DNA of 64,000 nt from Earliella scabrosa (GCA_022605405.1 JABYQQ010000023.1:682001-746000), one strand, 5' to 3'. Shown: positions 47,503 through 59,541, counted from the stretch's first letter. A program made the numbers and translations. Notes: generated from the letters alone by a model not told the origin.

Positions 47503-49340
47503 CTTCTCGAGAGTTGGGTTGGCGTGGAAGTGACCTGTGAAGTGAGGGAGGTGGAATGATAGAGCGTCGAGACAACATGGCCGCTTTTTGTAGGCTAACA
47601 GACGACGCCGTAGCAGCGGAAGCAGGCCAGAGGAGACGCTCTTCCACAAGGTTCGTGGCGTCTCGTTCTTGCTGACGAATCGAGCAACCACAGTTGCAGT
47701 GGTACGTGTACTCTCGGCGAGGCAGATTCTTGTTCTTGGACACGTACGATTGCGCGGCACGCTAGATCAGTACCGGTCAGTGCCCGCGTGGGGGAGTTGA
47801 ACGTGAGTATGTGCTGCCATGATGAGTCAAGTGCACTCACAGCTCGAGGCAGATCAACCATGATCAGCCAGCATCATCAATGTAGCACGCAGCCATGCTG
47901 AGTAAGTCAATCCATTGCTATGATAGCCATGGAGCTGCGGGACCTTCTATAGTAACCAGCGTCGTGCTGTTGGTTCCTGCAGTCCGTTGGCGTCGGGACA
48001 GCACGATCGTTCCAAGGAAAAATGTCCGCAGACCGGGCTTTGTGCTGCTCTGTCAGCATGCTGTGCTAGCGCGCATGAGTGAGCAGAAGATTGGTCAGCG
48101 GTATATATGTATCCTGGAACGCTGGCGAGGCGAAACTCATTGACTGACCTGGGTTCCCACACAACCTACCAAACATGTATGATATAGCATTCAGTTCTTT
48201 GCTATGACAGCGCTTGCGGACGACCAACTCGAAACTCACCATTGATGCAGACTGGACTACCCGTAGAGGGAGCCGGGGATGAGCCTGTCTCGGTGGTTAC
48301 GTGGTGTACATACAGATACGTGAACTGGTGGAAAGCGGTGAGGACGAGATGGTGACGTCGCCATCGATAGCACAGCACGATAGACGCCCACGTAACCATA
48401 AGTGTTCCTACTCGACAACGTAGACCGGGTAGACGGTTCACCACAAGGCTTCTCGAGTCTCACTGACTAGGCATAACTTACACCGCCGATACTGATCATG
48501 ATACAAATACACGATGAGACCATCTCTCGACCTCTCCTCGGCTCGCATGTCGACAGCCATCTTGGTACCTTGAGCAACGGCAGTCGCACAATAGCTTACT
48601 GTTTCAGGAGGCTCGCCTGCTGAGAGAGCAGCTTCTTGACCGAGTCGCGCGCCATGAGCTTCTGGTGCCACCTGAAACACGAAACCCAACGCATCAGCTC
48701 CATCTTCCCACTGGTGTCATCCTCCAGAGGAGTCGCGAACCCCTCCAGACTACTCCAGCACGACCCCCACAGCGCACAACAGAGGCGAGGAAAAAGCACT
48801 TACGCCCAGAACGCAGGGTACGTCTTCTCGACGTCGACGACGTCCTTTATGCTGAATGTCACCGCGTTGTTGTTCCACGTCACGAACGAGAGGTCCGCGA
48901 CCGTGCACTTGCCGCCGACGAGGTACCCGCCGGGAGCCTTGGCAAGCACGGTGTCGAGCACGGAGAACACCCGCTGGATCTCGTTTTGGTACCGCGTGAT
49001 CGCGCTGGGCAGCTGCTCCGAGTGGTACTTCATGAACCACACGGCCTGTCCGAAGTACGGCCTGCATGTCGGGGTAGAGGGGGACGCGAGGTTAGAATTA
49101 GAACGGTGAGTTGGGGGATGACAGAGCTGGACGAAATCACGTACCCCTGTCCGGACGCCTGGAAGAACAGCCACTGCAGGAGCTGGTACTTCTCCTCCTC
49201 CTTGTCGCCCGTGAGCGCGAGCTTCTTCTCCTTGTCGTACTTGTCGACGAGGTAGAGCATGATCGCATTGCTCTCCCAGACCGCGAAGTCGCCGTTTGCG
49301 TGATCGATGAGCGTCGGGATGCGCCCGTTCGGATTGTACT
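47273..49340. repeat. 2,061-bp tandem duplication, right copy
   Basis: This is the right copy of the block starting at 45212. Identity to the left copy ends at 49340, with the first mismatch 47280 (t) against 49341 (g). The two copies therefore share seven bases at the joint (47273-47279), within the homologous codons of the GST genes. Confidence 0.92.
47503..48595. other. Spacer between GST4 and GST5 (in the duplication)
   Basis: This is the exact counterpart of 45442-46534 and shows no supported gene. It supplies the GST4 promoter, a copy of the GST3 promoter. Confidence 0.55.
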
Positions 49341-49648
49341 GGGTGTGCGAGGACGCCTTCTGCTCGCCCTTGCCGAAGTCGAGGAAGACAGACTCGTAGC
49401 TGAGGCCGAGCTCTTCGAGGATGAACGCAGCTTTCCTGGGAATCACATGTGGTCAGCAACGCGAGCTAGCAGGGTTCATGAAGCGAGATAAAACGAAAGT
49501 TGCGAAGGGATGTGAGAGTCTCTGCATGGCGGCACGCAAGGAAGGATAATGGGACGAAGCGCGCTGCGCAACAAGGAGGCAAATCGACGTACCAGCCGTT
49601 GGGGCCACCAATGTGCGTGAAGAGCGTGAACTGCTTGCCGTGCGACAT
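48596..49648 (-). CDS. GST5: Ure2p-like glutathione S-transferase
   Basis: Four exons (49593-49648, 49145-49435, 48804-49061, 48596-48671) encode 226 residues. It begins MSHGKQFTLFTHIGGPNGW. It contains EELGLSYESVFLDFGKGEQ, YNPNGRIPTLIDHANGDF, a two-residue-longer KEEEKYQLLQWLF loop and the PYFGQAVWFMKYHSEQLP helix. The 3' 745 bp are identical to GST4. Its own 5' part (FILEELGLSYESVF, KASSHTQ) differs from GST4, which identifies GST5 as the 3' parent of the hybrid. Expected activity is as for the family. Confidence 0.93.
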
Positions 49649-50900
49649 CGTGCCGTGCTTGAGCTAGTAAGATTGGGCTACCGGAAGCGAGTGAAGGGAG
49701 TGGAAGCGGGGATGATTTAGAGACAGCGACGACCTGACGAGATCCGAGGCTGCGGCAGATACAGGGTATTTGAGGGCTCGGACCCAGAGGTTGTTCTACT
49801 GACCCCTCTCGTCTTCCATATTGTGTGCACGCGTGCAATCGTACCTCGAGACTCGTCCGCGGTGAGGTCGACGTCCACGGATAGAGCTTGTTGGGTTCAA
49901 GCGGGGCGCCACTGAATGGAAATATCTGACATGACACATCGTCCGCGCTGACTCAGTGGAAGGGCGTGAGAGGCGTTGACCACCTGAGAGTGTTGAAGTA
50001 GGGGAAAGCATTTGTCCTGAACTTTGACACAGCGAGGCCGTGAGTTTGAACCTGAGAGTTGGAAGCCCAAGCTTTGTCAGCGTGGACACCGGGAGGAAGG
50101 CGTGAGTGCGGACGGTGCGAAGTTGGGATAGATGAAAGAGCTCAGAAGTTTCGGGCGTGCGGGCGGAGGCTTTAGAAGATCTGGGAATTGCAGGCGGAGG
50201 GGAGATAGAGATTCACATGGGATCTTGCTACCACCAGCTGCTCGATGAGTTTGCGATCATACGCCTGTAAAGTTCACCTGTGGGTGATACAGCGGCCGGA
50301 TACTACGACATCGTCAGAGATCCTGAGCGAAGATTTTCGGAAATCGTACCAATAACATGAGCGAAGCCTGAGCAGCTGCAGCGGCGGGGTGATATGGTCG
50401 AGTAAACTCCAGATGAGGTCGCCATTGACATACAGAACACTGAACGTTGGAGCAGATTACCGATTCCATTTAGTGAGGTCTGAAGCGCAAACCTAGTGGT
50501 CGCGGAAGAGCCTTATGGCCAATTGCGCTTCCGGTGACACGACGGTCGTGGGCGAAAGAGTATGCACGGGCAGTACATAAGTACATAGTAGCGTATACGT
50601 AGTCTCTCATGAGCGCTTATCTCCCGACTGACCTGCTCTTGACCATCATCGTCGCTCAGAAGCCGCCTTTACTGCAGCTATGTACACGGCTCTCGAAACG
50701 ACATGCAGCCCACGAAGTGAACAACTTGCCCAACTTCAAAGTTAGGCATCGTTCTGAAAGGCGGCAAGCAGCTGCAAGCCTTGCAGTGACATGTCACCCT
50801 CCACCATCGGGGCCTCCGGGTCCCTGGTATGCCGCTCGTCATCCTCCAGCAGCAGCAGGTCAGCCTCCACGTCAAGAGAGTCAGCCAGCAGGGCGACGAG
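49649..50900. other. Divergent intergenic region
   Basis: This lies between GST5 (leftward) and the coiled-coil protein gene (rightward) and carries both promoters. The open frame upstream of 50990 (from 50609) continues the coiled-coil gene frame by chance and precedes a good TATA box, so I leave it out. Nothing else is recognised. Confidence 0.5.
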
Positions 50901-50907
50901 GATATAA
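50901..50907 (+). promoter_or_regulatory. TATA box of the coiled-coil protein gene
   Basis: GATATAA lies about 85 bp before the ATG at 50990 and is followed by a pyrimidine-rich leader (CTCTCCTCTTCCCTCC). It argues that translation starts at 50990 rather than at the earlier in-frame ATG at 50609. Confidence 0.55.
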
Positions 50908-50989
50908 GCGGCACGAATCTTGTCTTCAGGCTGGTATCATCTCTCCTCTTCCCTCCACCCCGCCCCAACCTCCAGTACCACTATTAGCC

Positions 50990-52717
50990 ATGGCGTTGAT
51001 CTCACCCTCCGCGACATCCCCCGGAGTAGTAGTCCATTGCGGGCTACCTCAAGTCGGTCAACAGACTCTCCTCACTGGCATCTTCGTGGCGCTTCTTCTT
51101 CTCGGTCTACTGGTCTCTCTTGTCTTCGTTATCTTCAGGACCTCCGTCGGACCTTACGCTCAAGACCTCTGCCTTACCATCGGACGTCGTCTTCTGGCCT
51201 TCTCTGGGCTCGACCGTTCCTCAGGCTATTTTCTGGCGCTTCTCGGCGACATCCAGGACCATCCGACCGTCATCAAGCTGCGTGCCGACCTCGAGGCATC
51301 TCAGGTCGGGGCGAACGCCTACTCCGAGATCAGAGGCTACGTCATCCAGGTCGAGAAACTCATCGCGAAGCTGGATGCGAAGGTAGCCAGGTTGACTGCT
51401 AAACTCGCTGAGAAGACTAGCCAGGTCGAAGACCAGGATCAGCTCTTGGAGTGTGGACGACAGGCCGTTAACGCATTGTTCGCGAGGCAGTCCGAGTTAC
51501 GCGCTCAGGCGGAGGAGCAGAAGGAGCAGTTGCAAGAGGCGATGGCGGCACTCGAGGCTTCGCGCGCGGAGGAGGCCCGGGTGAAGGCTGAACTGAGTGC
51601 GAGTCAGGTACGTCACATGATCTACTCGTCAGCTTCCCCATATCCAACGCATCAACAGGACATGGTCCGCACCTTGACGGAGAGAGTGGAGTCCCTCGAA
51701 TCTACCTTTGTCGACAAGTCGGACTCTCTGCATGTCGCACAGTACGATGGGCAGGGCACCGAGCTCATGGTGAGTATTCGGCGCGTACGAACCGAGCTCT
51801 TGATGCTTACCGCTGTGCAGGACAACCTCGACAGACTCGAAGCCAACGTCTACCGGTGCCTCGGTGACATCGCGCGCAAGGACTCCACCATCCAGGCCCT
51901 CAAGACCCAGTCGAAGGCCAACCCCTGCTCCTGCGTGTGCTCGTGCTCTGACGTCGTACCCGCAACCTCGGCGCCCCACGCTCTCATCCACTCGGCAGGT
52001 CTCATTCCAAGCTCTGCGTCCCCCGACTCCGACCAGACCGCCGCCCACTTCCTCGGCCAGGTCCAACAGACCGACGCGGAGCTCGCGCGCGCCAAACGGG
52101 TCCTCGCGCTCATCGAGGCCAAGGAGCGCGCCCTCGCCGACTTCGCTCAGATCGTCGAGGACCGGACCAACCGCTGGGACGGCGTGCTCGAGCGTGTCTA
52201 CGTGCACGTCCGCGACGGCTCTTCCTCCTCTGCCTCGGACGTCAGCGTGACTTTGACCGACATCCGGGCTGCAAGACGCGAGGTCCGGGTCCTCCGCAGG
52301 GACGCCGGCCGCAAGGTCTCGCGGTTGGCCTCCCCGTCCACTGTGGCCTCCTCTCAGATTGCTGAGCACGCGCCGACTGTGCTATGCCAAGACGTATCAA
52401 GGTCCCCGCGCTCATCCCCCGCAATTCTCCCACAGGGCGTTGAGCACTCCCCTGTGCCGTGCGCTCCGGCAGACGTCTCCCAGGACGTTTTTGGGCGCGT
52501 TGCGGCCCCGACCGAGTCGTGCGTCGCCGCTGTGACTGTTTCTCAGTGTATCCTTAGCTTGTCCGCCCCTCGGGCGACGGGTGAAGCTCTGCACTTTGTG
52601 GAGACAGTTGTACAGCGCGATGAGGACGTGAGTGGGTTCGGGTGTCCTACTCAAACTTCGACTCCGGTTAGTGCACGGGGTCGGAGGGCGATGAGGATGT
52701 TCACGGTGGATGTGTAG
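50990..52717 (+). CDS. Membrane-anchored coiled-coil protein of unknown function
   Basis: The model is 541 residues with two 51-nt introns removed (51608-51658, GTACGT...CAG; 51770-51820, GTGAGT...CAG). Both are readable through in frame. A short N-terminus is followed by one strong membrane segment (about residues 27-49, TLLTGIFVALLLLGLLVSLV). A long heptad-rich helix follows (about residues 95-260, with VEKLIAKLDAKVARLTAKLA and EEQKEQLQEAMAALEASRAE). After a Cys-rich patch (PCSCVCSCSD) come another helical stretch and a Ser/Pro-rich tail. I do not recognise the family. It resembles small membrane-tethered structural proteins. It could dimerise through the coiled coil (inference). Confidence 0.62.
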   Translation: MALISPSATSPGVVVHCGLPQVGQQTLLTGIFVALLLLGLLVSLVFVIFRTSVGPYAQDLCLTIGRRLLAFSGLDRSSGYFLALLGDIQDHPTVIKLRADLEASQVGANAYSEIRGYVIQVEKLIAKLDAKVARLTAKLAEKTSQVEDQDQLLECGRQAVNALFARQSELRAQAEEQKEQLQEAMAALEASRAEEARVKAELSASQVRHMIYSSASPYPTHQQDMVRTLTERVESLESTFVDKSDSLHVAQYDGQGTELMVSIRRVRTELLMLTAVQDNLDRLEANVYRCLGDIARKDSTIQALKTQSKANPCSCVCSCSDVVPATSAPHALIHSAGLIPSSASPDSDQTAAHFLGQVQQTDAELARAKRVLALIEAKERALADFAQIVEDRTNRWDGVLERVYVHVRDGSSSSASDVSVTLTDIRAARREVRVLRRDAGRKVSRLASPSTVASSQIAEHAPTVLCQDVSRSPRSSPAILPQGVEHSPVPCAPADVSQDVFGRVAAPTESCVAAVTVSQCILSLSAPRATGEALHFVETVVQRDEDVSGFGCPTQTSTPVSARGRRAMRMFTVDV

Positions 52718-53017
52718 GTAGTAGTGTCTGTAGTGTCTGGTAGCTCGGTCTTGATTCATCTCCAGTCTCATTTCTTGAAATCCATGTGCAGTTCCACCGA
52801 AGTTGCGTGAGCGCTCTCAGTGGAAGGCACGAAAGTTCCTTCGGCGATTGATTCGGCTTTGGCGGATTAGTGGCGGAGATTGTTGGCGGATCAAGGATGT
52901 CAAACTCCGATTCATTCGATCTCCTCACAGGCTTTCTGCCACTTCACGTCTTCAACATCCCATTCGTGCTATGCGCAGCCTTATTCTATCTCTTGAATTG
53001 TGAAGCTATTCGACAAG
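52718..53017. other. Intergenic region before the XPF gene
   Basis: About 300 bp between the stop of the coiled-coil gene and the XPF start. No core promoter element is recognised. Confidence 0.4.
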
Positions 53018-56000
53018 ATGTCTGCCTTACTCTCATTCCACAAGTCCATCATCGAGAAAGTGCACGACCCAGTAACATCGGAACTCCTCCTGCTTGCCCG
53101 CGGGCTCGGATTACGACGCATCGTCTGCAAACTCCTCCAGATCTATGATTCGCCACAGAACCTCGTTCTTCTCGTCAACGCGACTCCAGAAGAGGAGGCC
53201 GCAATCGGCGAGGAGCTGGGAGTGATGGGATGCAGGAATCCCGGTCTGCGCATCGTCGGGTTTGAGACGGGGAGGAAGGACAGGTATGTGCATGCGCTGT
53301 GATGTCGCGGGCGTAGGTCGCAAGTCAGAACGCGTTCGAGCAAAGGCAATTTGGGGTTCTCATGCTGAATCCCCAGGCAAGACTTGTATAAGAAGGGCGG
53401 TCTGGTGTCGATTACCTCCCAAATCTTCACCGTCGACATGCTCACATCCGATATCCCTACGCACCTCATCACCGGCATACTCATTCTGCACGCTGAGAGG
53501 TGCGCCTCTCCACGCTGGTCGACTTCCACTGCGGCATGATGGCTTTCCAGAGTGACCCCCACATCCGCGGAGGCATTCATCGTCCGGCTCTATCGCGAGA
53601 AGAACAAGAACGGCTTCCTCAAAGCGTTCTCCGACCAACCTGAACACATCACCAGCGGCATGTCGCCTCTAAGAACCATCATGAAAGAGTTGCAGCTGCG
53701 TACAGTCCACATCTACCCCCGGTAGGTCGCGAGACCGACTCAAGGTGTACGCCGCTCACTCGTGTTAGCTTCCATGCAGAGATCAAGGACTCTCTTGACA
53801 GGAAGACGCCAGACATCGTCGAACTTCACCAGGATATGACCGAGGCTATGTCCGAGATCCATCATGCCATCGTGCAGTGCATGACTACGACTCTCTCCGA
53901 GCTCAAACGTGCAAACACCTCGGTAAGCTGAGCACTTCTTGCTGTCCTACTCGCTACTGAGACGACCGCACCCAGCTAGACCTTGACGACCTTACAATAG
54001 ACAACGCGTACTTCCGTTCGTTCGACATGATCGTCCGCAGGATGCTCGACCCCGTCTGGCACAAAGTCGGCCCTCGAACCAAGCAACTCGTCAGCGACCT
54101 CGCGACGTTACGACGGTTATTGACGTACGCCTTCGCTTCCCGCATACTCGCCTTCTCTCTCGGCTGACATCCTGCAGCTATCTCTTGACATACGACGCGC
54201 TCGCCTTCCACGCCTACCTCGAGACACTTATCGCGTCGAACACGACGACCGAATCGGGCAACGCGCGGCAGAACCAGTCTCCATGGATGCTCACCGACGC
54301 GGCGAACATCATCTTTCAGTACGCTAAGCGCCGCTGCTACGTCATGTCAGCCGCTCCCAAACCTGCACAGGCTCGCGAGGTCATCGATCTGGTCGACGAC
54401 GAGTATGAGTGGGGCATCGTGGACGAGCTTGAGGGGCGCGCGAGCGGAAGCGGAAGCGGTGGTCAAGGCGCGAAGGGAAAGCAGAGGGAAACACGCAAGC
54501 CATGGATGCCAGACGGGATGCAGCCCGTGCTCGAGGAGCTCCCGAAGTGGTCCCTCCTCGCAGACGTCCTGCAGGAGATTGAAGAGGAGACGATCCGACT
54601 GGAGCCCCTCCTCTCGTCGCGTACGTTGCTCAAAGTAAAACTTGGCCTCGGTGGCGCTAACGCACAATGCAGATACACCAGGAACGAACACCGTCCTCAT
54701 CATGGCCTCTTCGCTGCACACCTGCACGCTCATCAAGGACTACCTCTCCGCGATGAATGCGGACGCACCGCGGGGGTCCCAGGGCCGGCGCATGATGGAG
54801 GATAAGCTCCGGCTCTACCTGTGGTGGAAGGGTAAGCTGTCCGAGCGCAAGGCTGAAGGGAAGGGGCCGATCGCGCTGCCGCAGGGTAAGAGCAAAGACG
54901 ACGACGTGAGCGAAGCACTCAAGCGCAAGGATCGGGAGAAACAGGAGAGAGCGGCGAATCGGCGGCGGGTGAGGGGCGGTGCGCCCACCCCTGCGACGAC
55001 TGGACGAGCCGCTACCCCTGCAGCGGGCGGGGCGATGGGCGAAGGCGAGATCAAGAAGGAGGCCGATGATATTGCTGCATTGTACGCTCTCTCATTCACC
55101 TTCGCGGAAGGCGGGAGCACCTCTCATATGCGTTCAGCTTGTCAACCCAGGGCGTCGACCATGCTGAGGCCGCACTGACGCAGGACTTCCAACTATTTAC
55201 CATGGACGACGACTTTGACGCGCACTACGGCCTCCTCGCACCCCAGCAGACCGTCATCGTGCGGCCATACTCGGACGACTCGGACGATACGGTTCTGCAG
55301 GAGATCAAGCCCCGCTTCATCGTCATGTACGAGCCTAACTTGGAGTTCATCCGTCGTCTCGAGGTACGTCTCCTCCCGGCGTCATCTGTTTCTGTGTGTG
55401 GCTGACTCCCGTGTAGGTGTATAGGAATTCGAATGCAGGCTTGGCGGTGCGCGTATACTTCATGATGTACAAGATGAGCTGCGAGGAGGGCAAGTACCTC
55501 ACCGGGCTTCGTCGAGAAAAGGAATGGTTCGAGCGTTTGATCAAGGAGAGAGGGGTAGGTCGATCCGTTTTTGGGTCAGGTGTCGTGAGCTGACTGTCAT
55601 TGCTAGTCGATGCTTATGCCCATTCACGAAGATCGCACTTCTGCAGCAGGCGAGGCGATTATCAGGACAATCAGCACTCGCGTGGCAGGCGGGCGGAAGG
55701 AGGCGAGCATCGAGCCTGCGCGGGTAAGTGCTTTCCTGGTCATTGATCGTTCTACAGTCCTCACCGTCTTTGACTAGGTCATCGTCGACATGCGAGAGTT
55801 CCGCTCTTCTCTACCTTCGCTGCTTCATGCATCTGGACTGCTGGTCTTGCCGGTGACACTGACTATTGGCGATTACATCTTGACGCCCGACATGTGTGTC
55901 GAGCGCAAGAGCATACCAGATCTCGTATCGAGTTTCAACAGCGGTCGTCTGTGAGTATCTTGCTGCTGTTGAACTGCTGTCAAAGCCGTTCTGACATGGA

Positions 56001-56648
56001 TAACGCAGATACACCCAATGCGAGCTAATGTCCGCGCACTACAAGCAACCCATCCTGTTGATCGAATTCGAGGAGCACAAGTCCTTCGCGCTGGAGGTAC
56101 GCACATGACTTTCCCCCTTCAATGACCAACTCACCTAACCCACACCCCAGGCGGTCGCGGACGTCAAGTCCTACGCGAAGTCGAACAAATACCCCTCCAA
56201 GAAGAAGGCAGACCCGCGCTCCGACACCGCGACGACCGCCTCGCAGTCGATCCAGTCCAAGCTCGTCCTCCTCACGCTCACCTTCCCGCGCGTGCGCATC
56301 ATCTGGTCCTCGTCGCCCTACGCGACCGCGGAGATCTTCAACGACCTCAAGGCGAACGCCGCGCAGCCCGACCCCGCCAAGGCCGTCCTCGTCGGCGCGG
56401 AGGAGGACCCCGAGGCGGGCGCGGGCGTGAACGCTGCCGCGGAGGAGCTGCTGCGCGCGCTGCCGGGCATCACGGCGAAGAACGTGAAGCATGTGATGAG
56501 TCGCGTGCGGAGCGTGCGCGAGCTGTGCGAGTTGGAGATGAAGGACGTGCAGGAGATCTTGGGCGTCGAGCCTGGGAAGGCGTGTTGGGAGTTCATCCAT
56601 CGGGGGCAGTCGAGAACCGCGGCAGCGTCCACCCGCGGCCGGAGCTAG
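53018..56648 (+). CDS. XPF/Rad1-type structure-specific DNA endonuclease
   Basis: Thirteen exons encode 984 residues (starts/ends 53018-53283, 53377-53499, 53551-53721, 53769-53922, 53976-54124, 54178-54620, 54673-55081, 55138-55363, 55417-55554, 55607-55723, 55778-55950, 56009-56096, 56151-56648); the sum is in frame. The N-terminal degenerate SF2 helicase-like part starts [15 protein letters not shown] and includes [10 protein letters not shown] and [18 protein letters not shown]. The ERCC4 nuclease domain has [13 protein letters not shown] and GDYILTP followed by the catalytic V-ERK-S motif ([10 protein letters not shown]). The C-terminus carries the tandem helix-hairpin-helix ([29 protein letters not shown]). 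It cuts the 5' side of bubbles in nucleotide excision repair with an ERCC1/Rad10 partner and acts in recombination and crosslink repair (family knowledge). The open frame begins earlier only through a GTG codon, so I start at the ATG at 53018. The gene is intact. Confidence 0.96.
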
Positions 56649-57218
56649 CTTGGGTGGTGTGTGTGTGTTTGGATGGTATGTCGTTCACGCCTTCCGTCTA
56701 GTCGGGGACACTCATGCGTCCTTGGTGTCATCAGGCCCCGGTGTCGGCGCCCATGTTATGTACAGATGGAATCTCGGATGCAACGTTGGCCTTTATTCCA
56801 TGGGCAGCCCTACCACAATTCACCGCGCTGTACGTGAAGGGAGGATTGACTTTCCTCTCTACCCGCATTCTCTCCAGTCATGGTCCCTCCCGCCTCTGTG
56901 ACGGGTATTCGGACCGTTCGTCGGCGAAGGGATTTGCCGCGTCTCTTGCCTCCCTCCCTTCCCAACTTCACCGACACCTACGTACCATATGGCAAGTGCA
57001 GGTCGGCGATTCCGCCGAAAGACGGGGTCGCGCTGCACGGTCGTAGCGTTCTCGCTGGGCGGTCAGGTACAGGCGCAGCTTCGCTAGGCTCACAACGATC
57101 CGCATTCGGATTCGCAACGCTAATTATACATTTGACGAGCCGAAAGCGAGGTTATGGTGGTAGTACAACTGATGACGTCGTGGACTACACGATGTCATAA
57201 ACAGCCCGAGTGCGGGTA
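56649..57218. other. Intergenic region
   Basis: Convergent spacer between XPF and the CON-6 gene. I see no gene or repeat. Confidence 0.45.
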
Positions 57219-57598
57219 TTACAATGCGTCGCGCTCCTCCAGAAGGTCGTGTGCGTGTTGCTTCGCTTCCTCGCTCACGTTCGGGTCTGTTGGATGATAG
57301 TCAGTATACCCGACCGTACCATACGTTCGTGGTAACGTACTCTTGAGCGTGGCCTTGTAGCCAGCGTTCACGCGGACGGGGTCCTTGTCTTCCTCGTACC
57401 CCTCGCGCGTCTCCTGCGTCTCGGGGTCCTGCTCGAGCTCCTCGATCGCCTGGCGGGAGTGCTCCTTCGCCTCCTCCGAGACGCGAGGGTTGTTGATGGC
57501 TGCCTGGCAGTGCGGAAGAATATGAGCGACATGAAAGACAAGGAACGTGGATTCATTCATACCTTGTGGCCGCCGATTTGACGAGTGGGCAAAGACAT
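57219..57598 (-). CDS. CON-6 family (conidiation-specific protein 6) small protein
   Basis: Three exons (57563-57598, 57341-57503, 57219-57286) encode 88 residues. It carries two CON-6 motifs: NNPRVSEEAKEHSRQAIEEL and, after splicing, GYKATLKNPNVSEEAKQHAH. Removing the 54-nt intron (57287-57340) restores the exact LK-NPNVSEEAK of the second motif. Leaving it in inserts about 18 unrelated residues without a stop. CON-6 proteins are small hydrophilic proteins of fungal development and stress; their biochemical role is unknown. A TATA box lies about 60 bp upstream. Confidence 0.92.
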
Positions 57599-57658
57599 GG
57601 TGGGTGGTGTGTATGGCTGAAGTGGGGAATGTTACGAGCACCGTCGCCCGACACACGC

Positions 57659-57667
57659 CCTATATAC
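57659..57667 (-). promoter_or_regulatory. TATA box of the CON-6 gene
   Basis: The minus strand reads GTATATAGG, about 60 bp before the ATG at 57598. This suggests a strong, regulated core promoter. Confidence 0.65.
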
Positions 57668-58485
57668 GCCCTGGGAGCCGAGAGTTATGACGCAGCGTTG
57701 ACGATCGGTTGCGTTCAGCTTGGAGCGATCTTTCTCACTTGCCTTTCTGAGCGCGTCCCCGGCTGGATGGGTCGACGTTGGCTCAAACCAAGTCCGCACT
57801 GTTCGCGTTAGATCCGCTACAAGTGACCCATCTTCGCAGCGTTTCTTCCACACCTGGAACTCCGCCGCTGGCCGTCGAGTCAATGACACAACCCTCTTCG
57901 GCGAAACCAACCTTGAGCGGATGCGCGCTCAAACACGAGCGAAGGCGAGCACGTATCGGTCGTGAACACACGCAAGCCATGATGTCAGCTGTGCATTATA
58001 CCCGCTTCGGGGTAGTGACCACCAGGGAAGCGAACAACGGAGGGAACTCGTATTCGGCTCGCCACCATGACGCGATCGCGAGCGAGATTGGACGTTGAAC
58101 GACACGCGTACGATCTGCGGCCGCTTTCTGAGTCTCCAACCGGAATCAGCCTCCAGGCGGAATCAACCAACCACGCACTCACGTGCACTCCGTAACTGTC
58201 AATTACTGCAGCGTCTCGCATGGTCCAGGCACTTGTGTGCATATGCAGACATACATTCTAAGCGGTACGCTTGCAAGTGTCGTCTCGAACGCACAACTCA
58301 TTCAGCGCTGCCGAGGATCAGTCGATAGACAGACAGCTCACGGACATCAGCGATGCGAGCCACTGTCGAGCTACTTCACTACATCCTCTCGCTTGGGACC
58401 CATCCCAGGACTTGATTGCATCATACTTTGCACTCCAACGACGGGGACGCGTGAGCGTCCTGGTCGAGAACGTCGCGTTGGAGAG
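57668..58485. other. Upstream region of the CON-6 gene
   Basis: About 0.8 kb up to the 3' end of the sugar-porter fragment. No coding sequence is supported on either strand. Confidence 0.45.
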
Positions 58486-59541
58486 CTAAGTGGAAGAATG
58501 AGTATCACCAGCCTCGCCGAGATGAGGGACATAACGGCCCATACCGCGTTCTTGCGCAGCGATGTCTTTCATCCGCTTGTCTTCCTTCACCGCGCCAAAG
58601 ATGATGTCCATCTCCTCCAGACTGCGTCCCTTCGTCTCGGGGATGAGTCTGTGAGCGGACACGCACGTGTCAATTTTGCAGCGCCCGCGGGAAAGTCGTG
58701 CAAGAGGTGACCTACAGCGCGAAGACGGTCATGATCCCGAGGTTGATCGTGCCGAACATGAAGAACATCTTGTACCCGAGCTTGGTCTGGAGCGTCGGAG
58801 TCACTTTTGATATCACGAAGTCTATGACAACATCAGGTGCAGGTGAAGGCGTAGGAACGCGGATGGCTCACTGAATAACCACTGGGAGGCGCTCCCCGTG
58901 GCGAGCCCATAGTGCCTCGTCCTCGTAGGAAAGATGTCCGATACGTACACCCACCTACACCAACACGAAAGATCAGTGAGCATAGACACACTTGATCCAG
59001 CAATGAGGTCACTCACGGAAGAGGACCCCATCCCATCGAGTAGAAGCACACATAGATGTACAGCATGGCGGCCATGGCCTTGCTTGCCGGAGGCGGACTG
59101 GCCGCGTTCTCCGGCGGAGGGAACACCTTGAGCAGCGCGCCGATGATGAAGAACAGGATGCCCATGCCCAGCCCCGAGATGAACAGCGAGTACTTGCGCC
59201 CCAGCGAGTCGAAGAGGAAGAATACGAACACCGTCGTCGCCAGCAGCTTCATGATCCCATATATGCCCGACGCGAGCAGCGAGCTCGTCGCGCCCGTATA
59301 CCCGATCTACCACCACCACCAACCAACCAGTCAGCGTGCGCGCACGGAGGGTCGGAACAGAGTCGTGACACGGTACTGACCGAGGCGAAAATCTGCGGAG
59401 CATAATACCCGACCGAGTTCTGCCCGCTCCACTCCTGCAGGACGAAAATCACCACCGCGATGACGAAGCGCACAAAGTTGCCCTTGCCCAAGAACGCCTC
59501 CTTCGCGCCGAGCCCCTCCCGCGCCTCGCGCTCCTCGAGCC
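58486..59541 (-). pseudogene. Sugar porter (MFS) gene, 5' half missing
   Basis: Intact 3' exons are visible: up to 59381 from about 59541, 59017-59306, 58872-58954, about 58715-58822, and a last exon of about 58486-58645. The encoded part starts in the central cytoplasmic loop (EEREAREGLGAKEAFLGKG). It continues with FVIAVVIFVLQEWSGQNSVG (TM7 signature), GPLPWVYVSDIFPTRTRHYG, ASQWLF and NFVISKVTP, and ends in the sugar-porter PETKGRSLEEMD motif. All of this is TM7-TM12. The first six TM helices are absent. The coding sequence stops abruptly at about 59541, where AT-rich repeat DNA starts, and no missing half is found up to 64000. I treat it as a truncated gene cut by an insertion or rearrangement. 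Splice sites and frame of the remaining exons are still good, so the event is probably recent. Confidence 0.82.

Noticed and set aside
50609..50989. In-frame upstream extension of the coiled-coil protein.
   Set aside because: A TATA-like element at 50901-50907 and a pyrimidine-rich leader precede the ATG at 50990. The upstream peptide has no typical features.
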